Below, in pieces: positions 37,239 to 46,463 of a stretch of DNA of 64,000 nt. The position numbers and the translations under genes are program-made. The stretch spans positions 96,202-160,201 of the forward strand of contig NZ_PSSX01000009.1 in assembly GCF_002933275.1 (NCBI RefSeq), written 5' to 3'. Source of the stretch: Marinobacter maroccanus. GTDB lineage: Bacteria; Pseudomonadota; Gammaproteobacteria; Pseudomonadales; Oleiphilaceae. The notes under the pieces are model-generated. The model made no database searches, was not told the DNA's origin, and worked only from the letters and a program-made list of their open reading frames with translations. Positions within the stretch are counted from its first letter, which is position 1; the number at the start of each line of letters is the position of its first letter.

Positions 37239-39046
37239 TCCGTGGCCTCCCGCTTCGTGAGGGTTAAGACAAATTCGGCGCCCGGACCGTCCTTGCGGTT
37301 GCGACCAATCAGGCTGCCACCGAGTGCATCAACGATCTGGCGCGAAATGGACAACCCCAGGCCCAATCCCTGTTTGACAGACTTGGTGGTAAAAAATGGC
37401 TCGAAAATCTGTTCGGTGTTGCCTTGTAACCCTGGTCCGTTATCCCGTACAACACACTTCCAGCAATCGTCCTTCTCCTCGATATCAATTCGTACCTGGG
37501 GATTCGGTCCACCCTCGACAGCCTGCACCGCATTGGCAATCAGGTTCACCATGACCTGTTCGATCCGTATCAGGTCGCCATGACACATCACCGGGGCCTC
37601 CGGCCGAGCCCACTGGATATCAATATCGGCACTGGTTTTTTGCGCCACGATGATCTTGAGAGAGGCGTCCACCGACTGCCTGAAGTCCACCAGGGCCGGC
37701 GGCCCCTCGGATTTGCGGGCAAATACCTTGAACTGGCGTGTCAGCTCGGCCATTTTGTCGCACAACGCGATGATCTCAGACAGGTTAGCATCCACCGTGT
37801 CTTCGGCGCCCTTCTCCAGGAATCGCCGGCTATTCCTGGCGTAAGTCTGGATTGCCGTAAGCGGCTGATTCATTTCATGGTTAAGGCCAGCGGACATCTG
37901 CCCCAATACCGCCAGTTTGGCCGCCTGGATCAGCTCCTGCTGGGTTTCCCGAAGCTCCGTCTGGGTACGTTCGCGTTCCCTGATCTCTTCCAGCAACTTG
38001 CTATTGGAACTCTCAAGATCCGCGGTTCGCTCGGCCACCCGTCGTTCCAGCTGCTCCCCCCTCAGGGCCAGCTCGGCTTCCCGGCGGTATCGTTCACGCA
38101 GGTAAAGCCAGGTCAGAAGGCCGCCAAAAAACAGCGCGGCGCCACCAAGCAGAAACCCGAGCCGTGTCCAGATCACAGAGCGTGTGCTCACCATCACCTG
38201 AAGATTCCAGTCCAGTCTCGGCAGCGGCGTTCGAACGCTGAGATACTCTCTGGCCTCGCCGTTTTCAAGAATACTGATGGCCGTGGAATTCTCCGACAAG
38301 CCCCAGGGCTTACCCAGGCTATCGAATTCGATGGCGCTCAGGTCCCGGTCCGGGTAACGCTGACGGGAAGCCGCGTCCGGGGCCAGGCCCTGATCTGAAA
38401 AGTTCCGATACAACCAATTGGGTTTGCTTGCCAGAAAACTGATGCCAGCATCATCCAGCACGACCATCTCTGCTTCCCTGAGAGAAGCAGGCCGATCCCA
38501 ATGGGATTCCAGTTCGTGAACCAGAACCTTCACGGCCACCACACCCAGAAGACGGCCAGCGTCGTCGATGACAGGGTGGGAAAAGTACAGGCCACGGACC
38601 CCCGACATCAGCCCAAGGGCAAAATAGATGGCCGAATCCCGATTAGACACCGCTTCTGAAAAATAGGGCCGGAAAGCGTAGTTGCTGCCGACAAAACTGT
38701 CGGCTTGTTGATAGTTATTGGCAGCGATGGTGAGGCCGTTTACATCCATCAGATAAACGTCGGAGCTGCCCACAATGGTGGCCATGCGTTGCATCTGCTC
38801 ATTGGCCTGCAGGATAACGTCCGGATTGCCCGGTTCCGTCAGTGCCCGCTCAAGCAATGGATGCTCTGCCATCAACTCCGGCACCGGAAGATACCGGTTC
38901 AATTCATTGGCAACCAGCTGCCGGTACCGGAACGACTCTTCCAGGCTCTCCTGCTCCACCTGCCGGTATCCGACCCAGCCGCCAAGCAGCCAGGACACCA
39001 CCAGCGTGGCAACGAAAACGACAACAGCACCGATCCGATAGGACAT
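37235..39046 (-). CDS. dctB: C4-dicarboxylate-type sensor histidine kinase, DctB-like
   Basis: Membrane sensor with two transmembrane segments (about 6-27 and about 295-317) around a large periplasmic double Cache domain (DVYLMDVNGLTIAANNYQQADSFVGSNYAFRPYFSEAV is its start, about residues 96-131). Cytoplasmic coiled coil (ERRVAERTADLESSNSKLLEEIRERERTQTEL, about 335-366), the phospho-acceptor in GQMSAGLNHEMNQPL and an ATPase domain (NLIANAVQAVEGG, GPGLQGNTEQIFEPFFTTK, GLGLGLSISRQIV). Named DctB-like from layout and DctD partner; the ligand may be something other than a C4-dicarboxylate because the neighbour transporter is of the TAXI type. Confidence 0.88.
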   Translation of the reverse strand: MSYRIGAVVVFVATLVVSWLLGGWVGYRQVEQESLEESFRYRQLVANELNRYLPVPELMAEHPLLERALTEPGNPDVILQANEQMQRMATIVGSSDVYLMDVNGLTIAANNYQQADSFVGSNYAFRPYFSEAVSNRDSAIYFALGLMSGVRGLYFSHPVIDDAGRLLGVVAVKVLVHELESHWDRPASLREAEMVVLDDAGISFLASKPNWLYRNFSDQGLAPDAASRQRYPDRDLSAIEFDSLGKPWGLSENSTAISILENGEAREYLSVRTPLPRLDWNLQVMVSTRSVIWTRLGFLLGGAALFFGGLLTWLYLRERYRREAELALRGEQLERRVAERTADLESSNSKLLEEIRERERTQTELRETQQELIQAAKLAVLGQMSAGLNHEMNQPLTAIQTYARNSRRFLEKGAEDTVDANLSEIIALCDKMAELTRQFKVFARKSEGPPALVDFRQSVDASLKIIVAQKTSADIDIQWARPEAPVMCHGDLIRIEQVMVNLIANAVQAVEGGPNPQVRIDIEEKDDCWKCVVRDNGPGLQGNTEQIFEPFFTTKSVKQGLGLGLSISRQIVDALGGSLIGRNRKDGPGAEFVLTLTKREATE

Positions 39047-39171
39047 AGCATCCGGTTCCTGAAAAACCGCGGAAAGCCGCTAGAGTATAGGCAGGCCGCG
39101 GGCAGAACAACCGTACCACGGGTCATATGGCACGGTTGTTCAGCCGCAGATCATGCCCGGCCAGCCCCCCG

Positions 39172-41361
39172 CTACAGGGCACCTGCGGTAGCGAGGCGGG
39201 TTTTGCGTTGTTTCTGGATAACGAACGCCAGAATTGCCAGGGCAATACCGGTAAGGTCGGTCCAGAGGCCTCCCTCGATCATCAGCAACGCGGCCGCAAT
39301 CAGAAGGACTCGGGTTATCCAGGAGGCAGAAACCCGCGCAAACCAGCCCAGCACACCGCCAGACAGCATGTATACGCCGAAGGTTGCGGTTACCAGCGCC
39401 CTGGCGATCTCGAACCAGCCAGCTTCCATCAACAGAGCACCGTTGTAGAAGAACATGAAGGGCACAATGAACGCCGCAATGCCAATCCGGAACGAGGCCA
39501 CTGAGGTTTCCATGGCGTTGGCGCCGGAAATCCCTGCCGCGGCATAGGACGCCAGCGCAACGGGTGGCGTGATCGCGGACACCACGGCGAAATAGAACAC
39601 GAAGAAGTGCGCCGTCAACGGCTCAATCCCCAGCTGGATCAGGCCCGGCGCTACCACCGAGGCGGCAACCGCATAGGCTGCCGTGGTAGGCATTCCCATA
39701 CCCAGCAGAATGGAGATGAACATAGCGAAGATCAGCGCCAGTAACTGGCTTGTGGCGGCGACATCCAGCAGCAACACGGAGAAACGTGCGCCCACACCAG
39801 TCAGGGAGATAACGCCAACAATTACCCCGGCCGCCGCGCACACCACGATGATCTGAATCGCCATGTAGGAGGCAATCTCGAGTGCTTGCAGTATGTGGCG
39901 CAATCCCATCTTGTTCGGGGAAATCCAGCTCACCACGGCGGCGGAGACGGTAGCCAGGGTACCTGCCCGGATCACCGAGTAACCCATGAACAGGGCCACG
40001 ATCAGGATAATGATCGGCACGAACAGGTAGCACTGCTTCATCATGGTTTTGAGCTTCGGCAGCTCATCTTCACGCATGCCGCGCATGCCCGTCTTGGCGG
40101 CCTCAAAATCCACCATGAAGTAGACCGAGGCGAAATACAGGATCGCCGGAATGATCGCGGCAATGGCAATCTCGGTGTAGGGAATGCCGGTGATCTCCGC
40201 CATGATAAACGCGCCAGCGCCCATGATCGGCGGCATGATCTGCCCACCGGTGGACGCAGCGGCCTCGACAGCGCCGGCAGACTGCTTGCTGTAGCCCACT
40301 TTTTTCATCAGGGGAATCGTCAACGAACCGGTGGATACCACGTTGCCGGCACTGGTGCCGTTGATCATGCCCATCAAACCGGATGCGAAGATCGAGACCT
40401 TGGCCGGGCCACCCCGGGAACGACCGGCTGCGGCGAAGGCAAAGTTCACAAAATAGTCGCCCACCTTGGAGGACTGCAGGAAGGCGGCAAAAATAATGAA
40501 GAGAATAATGTAGGTAGAGGACACCGCGGTGGTCGGCCCAAGGATGCCTGCGTCGGTGTAGACCTGACTGAAAAACCGCTGCACCGAAAGGCCCGGGTAA
40601 CCAAGAAAGCCCGGCAGATAGGGGCCGGCGAAGACATAGGCCAGAAACACCAGGCCGATGATCACCAGAGCCATACCGGCAACGCGCCGGGTCAGTTCCA
40701 TGATCAGGGCGGTACCGGCAATGGCCGCGAACGAGATACCCACCGGCGCGAAAGAAGTGCCGGTCGACATCCGCATTGACGTGTTATAGACCACCAGAAA
40801 ATAGCCGGCCACAGCCAGGGAGCAGACGATCAACACCAGATCGGGAACACTGAATACCGATCGCTCCCGTTGATGGAACCAGCTCATGATAATACCAATA
40901 CCGGTCGCCGCCAGCAGCGGCCAGCCAAAGTGCCACACCTCCAGTTCGACCGGAATCCGCATGGCGCCGTTCTGGACCATCTGCCAGAACGAAAACGTCT
41001 GGTACACTACATAGAGGGCCGGCAGCATGGCGCCCGCACTGATCCAGGTTGTCCACCGGTGGCGGGCGCCGCCCTCTTCCGATGACACAAACCGGGCGCC
41101 GGCAAACAGAACGAAACCCAGCACCAAGGCGCCAGCAATATGAACGATCCGGAACGACCAGGTTTCAAGGGGCGCTATATTCAGGGAATAGAGGTGAAAG
41201 GCTGAATAGGCGATCGCCAGCATGGCGACGAATTTCAGCAGGCCGCCTTCAAACATCCGGCGGTTGGCCTCAACCGGTTCATCGTCCACGTTGTGTGCGA
41301 GTACATGGTCCTCGCCCACTTCGATGTCCGGAAGGTCTTTGGAGTTTTGTTCGTTAGTCAT
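39172..41361 (-). CDS. TRAP transporter fused permease (small and large subunits)
   Basis: Single-chain TRAP permease in which DctQ-like (4 segments) and DctM-like (12 segments) parts are fused, a layout typical of TAXI-type systems. About 16-18 hydrophobic segments over 729 residues; the DctM signature is visible as GMINGTSAGNVVSTGSLTIPLMKKVGY and ILLGMGMPTTAAYAVAASVVAPGL. The acidic N-terminal 35 residues are cytoplasmic. ATG 41361 is chosen over an upstream start at 41412 because AGGGTG precedes it. It uses a sodium or proton gradient with the binding protein encoded upstream. Confidence 0.9.
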   Translation of the reverse strand: MTNEQNSKDLPDIEVGEDHVLAHNVDDEPVEANRRMFEGGLLKFVAMLAIAYSAFHLYSLNIAPLETWSFRIVHIAGALVLGFVLFAGARFVSSEEGGARHRWTTWISAGAMLPALYVVYQTFSFWQMVQNGAMRIPVELEVWHFGWPLLAATGIGIIMSWFHQRERSVFSVPDLVLIVCSLAVAGYFLVVYNTSMRMSTGTSFAPVGISFAAIAGTALIMELTRRVAGMALVIIGLVFLAYVFAGPYLPGFLGYPGLSVQRFFSQVYTDAGILGPTTAVSSTYIILFIIFAAFLQSSKVGDYFVNFAFAAAGRSRGGPAKVSIFASGLMGMINGTSAGNVVSTGSLTIPLMKKVGYSKQSAGAVEAAASTGGQIMPPIMGAGAFIMAEITGIPYTEIAIAAIIPAILYFASVYFMVDFEAAKTGMRGMREDELPKLKTMMKQCYLFVPIIILIVALFMGYSVIRAGTLATVSAAVVSWISPNKMGLRHILQALEIASYMAIQIIVVCAAAGVIVGVISLTGVGARFSVLLLDVAATSQLLALIFAMFISILLGMGMPTTAAYAVAASVVAPGLIQLGIEPLTAHFFVFYFAVVSAITPPVALASYAAAGISGANAMETSVASFRIGIAAFIVPFMFFYNGALLMEAGWFEIARALVTATFGVYMLSGGVLGWFARVSASWITRVLLIAAALLMIEGGLWTDLTGIALAILAFVIQKQRKTRLATAGAL

Positions 41362-41451
41362 GACACACCCTGCTTGCAGGCAAATCGGGGCCAGAACCCT
41401 GCTGGCCGTCATTTGCGGGGGGCCGCCAGGCAGCCCCCCGCTTGAGCACTG

Positions 41452-42429
41452 TTACTTGATCCGGCTGTCTTCGATCGGGTAACCGTTCTCGTTAAACCAA
41501 CGTGCAGCGCCGGGGTGCCAGGGCAGAACGTTGTTCTTCGTGTAGTTCTCGGGAACCGAATTGCGGGCCGCCTTATGGATGGAGACCATCTTGTCGTTGT
41601 TCTCCATGGTCAGCTTGGTGATCTCATACACGAAGCTTTCCGGAACATCACAGTTGACCATGGCGAAGTTCCACATGGACACCACGCGGGACGGCTCTTC
41701 CAGAGACTGGTAGGTGGCCGCCGGGATAATGAACTCGGAAACCGGGAAGTTATTGATGATGGTTTCTGCCTCGGCATCAGTCATACCGATGATGTTCACA
41801 TCGGTCTGGACTTCCAGCTGACTGACCGCCGGAATGGGGATACCTGCGGCGAAAGCGACGACATCAATCAGGCCATCCTGAAGCTGACCACCCAGATCAG
41901 ACCAGCTGCCGTTACGACGTTCAAAGTCTACACCCAGGGTTTCCATCATTCGTGGGAAGTAGGTGTCAGACGTAGAGCCCGCCGGGCCAAAGCCAATGGT
42001 GGCTCCATCGGGGATGTCGGCAATGGAGGTAATGCCGGAGCTGGAGAGCGCGGTTACCGAGAACGGCGTTTCGTACATCGGGAACATGGCGCAGACGTTG
42101 TCCATCTTCATCCCTGGAGCAAGCGGGCTATTGCCCTCCATGGATTCCCGGGCCGGGCCCATGGTGGTCAGGCCGAACTTCAGGTCGCCGGTATGCACCA
42201 GCGCCATGTTCTGCACCGGACCGCCGGTAATTTCGGCACCGCCGGAGACGCCCAGGTTTTCAGCCACAAAGTTGGCCCAGCCGGAACCATAGGCAAAGTA
42301 GGTCCCACCCTGGCTGGCAGTACCAACGGTGAAGTTGCTCGGCCAGTCTGAACGGTCCTGGGCTCCTGCGGGGGTTGCGATGGCGAAGGTGGAGGCGAAT
42401 GCCACCGCCATTACGGCTTGGGTTTTCAT
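41452..42429 (-). CDS. TAXI-family TRAP transporter solute-binding protein
   Basis: Periplasmic binding protein for the fused TRAP permease. The 325-residue product has a signal peptide (MKTQAVMAVAFASTFAIATPAGA-QD) and the TAXI-family opening NFTVGTASQGGTYFAYGSGWANFV, followed by GGPVQNMALVHTGDLKFGLTT. It precedes the permease gene by 90 bases and follows a sigma-54 promoter. TAXI proteins bind various organic acids such as glutamate, so the substrate is not defined. Confidence 0.92.
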   Translation of the reverse strand: MKTQAVMAVAFASTFAIATPAGAQDRSDWPSNFTVGTASQGGTYFAYGSGWANFVAENLGVSGGAEITGGPVQNMALVHTGDLKFGLTTMGPARESMEGNSPLAPGMKMDNVCAMFPMYETPFSVTALSSSGITSIADIPDGATIGFGPAGSTSDTYFPRMMETLGVDFERRNGSWSDLGGQLQDGLIDVVAFAAGIPIPAVSQLEVQTDVNIIGMTDAEAETIINNFPVSEFIIPAATYQSLEEPSRVVSMWNFAMVNCDVPESFVYEITKLTMENNDKMVSIHKAARNSVPENYTKNNVLPWHPGAARWFNENGYPIEDSRIK

Positions 42430-42503
42430 AGAGAATGCTCCCGTTTCATTTTGTTTGTTGGGTGCTCAACGAAGCTCGAATAGCTTCGGTGGATAACACT
42501 GTC

Positions 42504-42519
42504 AGCAAGGAGCAGACCA
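42504..42519 (-). promoter_or_regulatory. Sigma-54 promoter for the TAXI-TRAP genes
   Basis: On the minus strand TGGTCT-N5-TTGC (then T) has the invariant GG at -24 and GC at -12 with exact RpoN spacing (consensus TGGCAC-N5-TTGC). The start point would be near 42492, giving a leader of about 63 bases before the TAXI gene ATG at 42429. The downstream gene set includes a DctD-type sigma-54 activator, which supports the call. Confidence 0.72.
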
Positions 42520-42581
42520 GTTCAAAATTAACCAGTTAAAACAGTGCATTACTGAAATCGGGAGAGGATTCGGGCAGGAAA

Positions 42582-42623
42582 ATGGGTGGACATCCACCCA
42601 TCAGGGACAAACCAATGGGTGGA
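42582..42623. promoter_or_regulatory. Candidate enhancer (UAS) for the DctD-like activator
   Basis: Perfect palindrome ATGGGTGGA-CA-TCCACCCAT (42582-42601), plus a third direct copy ATGGGTGGA at 42615-42623. The palindrome centre is about 100 bases upstream of the predicted sigma-54 start point, the usual place for NtrC-family binding sites. On the minus strand the palindrome is followed by TTTTCC, so it could also act as the terminator of the upstream yjbQ operon; both roles are possible. Confidence 0.5.
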
Positions 42624-42663
42624 ATTCGACACGCGAGTCTGGAGGGGCGTTATCGGTGCAGAG

Positions 42664-43089
42664 CTACCAACGCCCCTGCAAGGTTGCCACTATGCGCCGG
42701 CTACCGGCCCGGTCCCGGTGCTCGCAGAGGTAAAGCCCCTGCCAGGTGCCCAGGGCCAGATGACCATGACTTACCGGCAGGGCCAGGGAGGGGCCGACCA
42801 GTATGCTTTTGATGTGGGCAGGCATATCGTCCGGCCCTTCCATCACATGCTCATAGTGCGGCGCATTCTCCGGCACCATCACGTTGAAGTGGCGTTCCAG
42901 ATCGCCCCGCACATCCGGGTCTGCATTCTCGTTCACCGCCAGTGAAGCGGAGGTATGTTGGATGAACAGGTGCAGCAGCCCAACCTCGCAGTTGGTGAGA
43001 TCCGGCGCCTGGGCCAGGATCTCATTGGTGACCAAATGAAAGCCCCTTGGAAGCGGTGCCAACTCGATAAACGACTGATCCCAGATCAT
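42664..43089 (-). CDS. YjbQ family protein (secondary thiamine-phosphate synthase family)
   Basis: A 141-residue protein of the YjbQ/UPF0047 family. The conserved block GLLHLFIQHTSASLAVNENADPDVRGDLERHF (about residues 37-68) holds the histidines and acidic residues of the active site, and HGHLALGTWQGLYLCEHRD is the second block. E. coli YjbQ shows weak thiamine-phosphate synthase activity; the physiological role is unclear. It starts 14 bases after the AstE-like gene and is the last gene of a six-gene operon. Confidence 0.9.
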   Translation of the reverse strand: MIWDQSFIELAPLPRGFHLVTNEILAQAPDLTNCEVGLLHLFIQHTSASLAVNENADPDVRGDLERHFNVMVPENAPHYEHVMEGPDDMPAHIKSILVGPSLALPVSHGHLALGTWQGLYLCEHRDRAGSRRIVATLQGRW

Positions 43090-43103
43090 GGCAGTCCTCT
43101 CGC

Positions 43104-44168
43104 TTATTTCTGGCGGTCATCCCAGGGGTGTACCGGAACCACATCGTCGCCGACATCCCCTTCGTAGCTGCTTCGGAAATAATCCATGGCCTTTTCCGCT
43201 TCGCTCAGCTCGTCAAACCGTGCAACGTGATAAATTGCCTCGCCTTCATTTACCAGCGGCAGGTTGTTCACGCAGATAACGATACCCGAGCAGGGAGACA
43301 CCACCGCAGTTTCCGACTCACCGAAGGGATCCGCCACCATGGCCAGGCGCTGCCCCTTGCGCACCTTCTGACCCAGGCGGGCAACGGGCCGCATGATTCC
43401 GTCGATGTCCGCTCGTACCCATTGGGAGTTGGCGGCGGTTTCAGACCGCTTTCTCGGCGCCTTGGGGCCTTTCTTCGCCGGGATCATCTCCAGTTCACGC
43501 ATGACCCGAATCACCCCTTTCACGCCGCTGCCGATCACCACATCGTCGAAGCGCAGGGCCTCGCCACCCTCGAAGGTGATCACCGGAATGTCCTGTGAAT
43601 CGGCGTAGGCCCGGAGGCTTCCTTCCCGCAACCCGGCGTTGATAATGATCGGTGCACCAAAGGCTTCGGCCATGCGCACGGTTTCCGGGTTTTTCAGTTC
43701 GGCCCGGATTTGCGGCAGGTTGAACCGATGGATCGCCCCGGTGTGCAAATCGATGATATGGGTGACCCGCTCCATGATCTGGGTGCGCAGCAGATAGGCA
43801 ATACGCCCGCCCAGAGATCCGCTTTCGCTACCAGGGAAACAGCGGTTCAGGTCCCGCCTGTCCGGCAGGTACCGAGTGCGCTGTACAAATCCGAAAATAT
43901 TGACGATGGGTACCGCAACCAGAGTACCCCGAAGGTGCCTCAGGGCCGAATTGGTGAGCACCCGGCGGACAATCTCGACACCGTTGATCTCATCACCATG
44001 GATGGCACCGCACACCATCAATACCGGACCGTCCCGCCGGCCGTGCACAACCTCAACGGGAATATGCAGCGGCGTGTGGGTGTAAAGCTTGGCGACCGGA
44101 ACTTCCACGGTTTGCCGGGTACCGGCCTTTACCTGGGTGCCGGCAATTTCATAGGGGGCACGGGCCAT
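43104..44168 (-). CDS. AstE/aspartoacylase-family zinc deacylase
   Basis: M14-like zinc hydrolase of the succinylglutamate desuccinylase/aspartoacylase family. Zinc ligands are in GAIHGDEINGVE (His and Glu) and the later histidine in IIDLHTGA; the arginine-asparagine motif DRRDLNRCFPG is also present. The C-terminal part (about 245-354) is an extra beta domain. Length 354. It begins 3 bases after the rimK-like stop, so it probably acts on the ligase product, for example removing an acyl or glutamyl group. The real substrate is unknown, and no ast genes are near. Confidence 0.87.
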   Translation of the reverse strand: MARAPYEIAGTQVKAGTRQTVEVPVAKLYTHTPLHIPVEVVHGRRDGPVLMVCGAIHGDEINGVEIVRRVLTNSALRHLRGTLVAVPIVNIFGFVQRTRYLPDRRDLNRCFPGSESGSLGGRIAYLLRTQIMERVTHIIDLHTGAIHRFNLPQIRAELKNPETVRMAEAFGAPIIINAGLREGSLRAYADSQDIPVITFEGGEALRFDDVVIGSGVKGVIRVMRELEMIPAKKGPKAPRKRSETAANSQWVRADIDGIMRPVARLGQKVRKGQRLAMVADPFGESETAVVSPCSGIVICVNNLPLVNEGEAIYHVARFDELSEAEKAMDYFRSSYEGDVGDDVVPVHPWDDRQK

Positions 44169-44171
44169 ACT

Positions 44172-45077
44172 TTAGCCTCTCCCCTTGGTCCGGGTTTTCC
44201 AGGGCTTCTGATTTTTCTCGGTCCAGTTGATGATCATCCCGGCCACGTTCTTGCCAGTGGCATTCTCGATGCCCTCAAGGCCGGGTGAGGAATTCACCTC
44301 CATAACCAGCGGGCCGCGACTGGAACGCAGCAGATCGACGCCAGCCACGTTCAAGCCCATGGATTTGGCAGCGGTAATGGCAGTGCGGCGTTCCTCCGGC
44401 GTTATCCGCACCAGAGAGGCGCTGCCACCCCGATGGAGATTGGACCGGAACTCGCCTTCAGCACCCTGCCGCTTCATGGCGGCAATCACCTTGTCGCCAA
44501 TCACAAAGCAACGGATATCGGCGCCACCAGCTTCCTTGATGAACTCCTGCACCAGAATATCGGCTTTCAGCCCCATGAAGGCTTCAATCACGCTCTCCGC
44601 GGCCTTTCGGGTTTCCGCCAGCACCACACCAATGCCCTGGGTGCCCTGCAACAGTTTAATCACTACCGGGGCGCCGCCCACCATCTGCAGCAGCTCGGGC
44701 ACGTTATCCGGCTTGTTAGCGAAACCGGTAATCGGCATGCCGACGCCCTTTCGGGCCAGCAGCTGCAGGGACCGCAGCTTGTCACGGGAACGGGTGATGG
44801 CAACAGATTCGTTAACGGGGAATACGCCCATCATCTCGAACTGACGCAATACCGCGGTTCCGTAAAAGGTCACTGACGCACCGATTCGCGGTATCACCAC
44901 GTCGAAATCTTCCAGGACTTCCTCGTGATAATGGATCTGTGGGTTGGCCGAGGTAATGTTCATGGAGCAGTGCAGGCAGTCAATCACCTTCACTTCATGG
45001 CCACGATTGATGCCTTCCTCCACCAGGCGACGGGTCGAGTAGAGGTGACGGTTTCGCGACAGTACCGCAATTTTCAT
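44172..45077 (-). CDS. rimK: RimK-family alpha-L-glutamate ligase (ATP-grasp)
   Basis: ATP-grasp ligase that adds glutamates to a protein C-terminus, classically ribosomal protein S6. The 301-residue protein starts [18 protein letters not shown] and has the RimK blocks [41 protein letters not shown] and [21 protein letters not shown]. Its first codon overlaps the stop of the rimB-like gene (ATGA). The pair RimB/RimK is known in Pseudomonas; the target here is not shown. Confidence 0.93.
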   Translation of the reverse strand: MKIAVLSRNRHLYSTRRLVEEGINRGHEVKVIDCLHCSMNITSANPQIHYHEEVLEDFDVVIPRIGASVTFYGTAVLRQFEMMGVFPVNESVAITRSRDKLRSLQLLARKGVGMPITGFANKPDNVPELLQMVGGAPVVIKLLQGTQGIGVVLAETRKAAESVIEAFMGLKADILVQEFIKEAGGADIRCFVIGDKVIAAMKRQGAEGEFRSNLHRGGSASLVRITPEERRTAITAAKSMGLNVAGVDLLRSSRGPLVMEVNSSPGLEGIENATGKNVAGMIINWTEKNQKPWKTRTKGRG

Positions 45078-45571
45078 TTTTCAGTCCTTAAGGCCGGTTC
45101 GCCGGCAAGATAGGAAGCTTCGGGATAGATCAGTGAGCGCCCGGACATGGCGGTACGGCCCAGTAACATCCGGAACCGCATGGAATCCCGGTTGGTCAAT
45201 GTCATTTCAATGGGCCATTTCTGGCCGCCAATCAGCAGCGTGGTTTCGATGACCAGGCGCATTTCCTTGTGGCCGCCGGAGTCGGAGACGTTCCGCTCGT
45301 CCAGCACCTTCGCGTCGCACTCCACGACCTGGTGCAGATCGTTCTGCACCGGGTGGACCCAGAAGCGTACCCGTCGTTCCCCGTTTTCTGTGTAGGGCTC
45401 GGTACGGAACGTATGGAGACAGGAGGTTCGGGCTCCGGTGTCGATTTTTGCCTTGATACGGCTGATATCAAGGTCTGGAAGCGCCACCCACTCACGCCAG
45501 CCAAGACTCATTTTGTTCTCGGCCGGTGTCGGGGCGATGGTTTTGATAACTTCAGCTGTCTTTGTCGACAT
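45074..45571 (-). CDS. rimB: ATP-dependent zinc protease family protein RimB (retropepsin-like)
   Basis: Protein of the family annotated as ATP-dependent zinc protease, with an aspartic-protease-like DTGARTS motif (44-50) and a second block [15 protein letters not shown]. Length 165. In Pseudomonas, RimB works with RimK on modified S6. ATG 45571 has AAGGA at good spacing; the open frame to 45676 lies inside mscS and is rejected. It overlaps mscS by 20 bases and rimK by 4. Confidence 0.88.
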   Translation of the reverse strand: MSTKTAEVIKTIAPTPAENKMSLGWREWVALPDLDISRIKAKIDTGARTSCLHTFRTEPYTENGERRVRFWVHPVQNDLHQVVECDAKVLDERNVSDSGGHKEMRLVIETTLLIGGQKWPIEMTLTNRDSMRFRMLLGRTAMSGRSLIYPEASYLAGEPALRTEK

Positions 45572-46439
45572 CCGGGAGATCCTTTTCAGTAATTTGTTCC
45601 GGCCCCAACAGCTGAACACGGAACGGCTCTGAGTGGCTACCCGCATAAACGCTGGTGTGGGGGAACGGAATTTCAATGCCTTCCCGATCCAGGGTTTTCT
45701 TGATCGCGACCATCATGCCGCTCCGCCCCTCAAGCACCTTCTCCTTGGGCACCCAGTACGAGAACTGCAGATCCACAGAGGACGGGCCAAACGCTGTTAC
45801 CAGCGTGAACGGCTTGGGCTCTTCGAGACAGACCGGGTTCTTCTCCGCAAGGTCCAGCAGCAGACTCTCTACCCGCTCCACATCTTCAGCGTAGGCAATC
45901 CCAACGGTCAGGTCGAGCCGCCGTATCGGAAACCGGGAACGGTTAACCACCCGCGTCTTTATCAGGGTCTCGTTGGGAATCCGCACGTACAGGTTGTCTG
46001 GAGTACGCAATTTAACGCTGAGCATATCAATGCCGACCACTTCGCCAAGGGTTGCGTCCACCTCGATGAAATCCCCGATTTCAAAAGGCTTTTCCACCAG
46101 AAGGAACAGGCCACTGATCATGTTCGATGCCGAGGTCTGAGAGGCAAAACCGATGGCCACGGTCAGGATACCGGCGGCTCCGAGTACCACATCGAGGGAG
46201 AAACCGGCCTCCCGCAGGGCCGCCACAAAGAACAGAACGACAATGACATAAAACACCAGCCGCCGAACCATGACAGTATGGTGGCGGGAGGTCCGCTGCG
46301 CCATGAAACGGCTGACACTGCGGGCCGCCAGGGAACCAAGAAACAGCCCAAGCACTACAAGAAAAGCGGAACTGATCCACTGCCCCCAGGCGATATCCGT
46401 GAACACCTTCATCACGCCTGTTTCTATTGTTTCCAGCAA
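45552..46439 (-). CDS. Small-conductance mechanosensitive channel, MscS family
   Basis: Channel protein with three transmembrane segments (about 15-40, 62-80, 86-110) and the MscS pore and beta domain (GFASQTSASNMISGLFLLVEKPFEIGDFIEV begins at about residue 97). The cytoplasmic cage domain ends in IEIPFPHTSVY. The TM3 sequence AAGILTVAIGFASQTSASNMISG fits MscS. Length 295. It lies between the DUF432-like gene (24 bases upstream) and rimB. Confidence 0.92.
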   Translation of the reverse strand: MLETIETGVMKVFTDIAWGQWISSAFLVVLGLFLGSLAARSVSRFMAQRTSRHHTVMVRRLVFYVIVVLFFVAALREAGFSLDVVLGAAGILTVAIGFASQTSASNMISGLFLLVEKPFEIGDFIEVDATLGEVVGIDMLSVKLRTPDNLYVRIPNETLIKTRVVNRSRFPIRRLDLTVGIAYAEDVERVESLLLDLAEKNPVCLEEPKPFTLVTAFGPSSVDLQFSYWVPKEKVLEGRSGMMVAIKKTLDREGIEIPFPHTSVYAGSHSEPFRVQLLGPEQITEKDLPDVDKDS

Positions 46440-46463
46440 AGCGTCGACTCCCTCTGGTCCATT

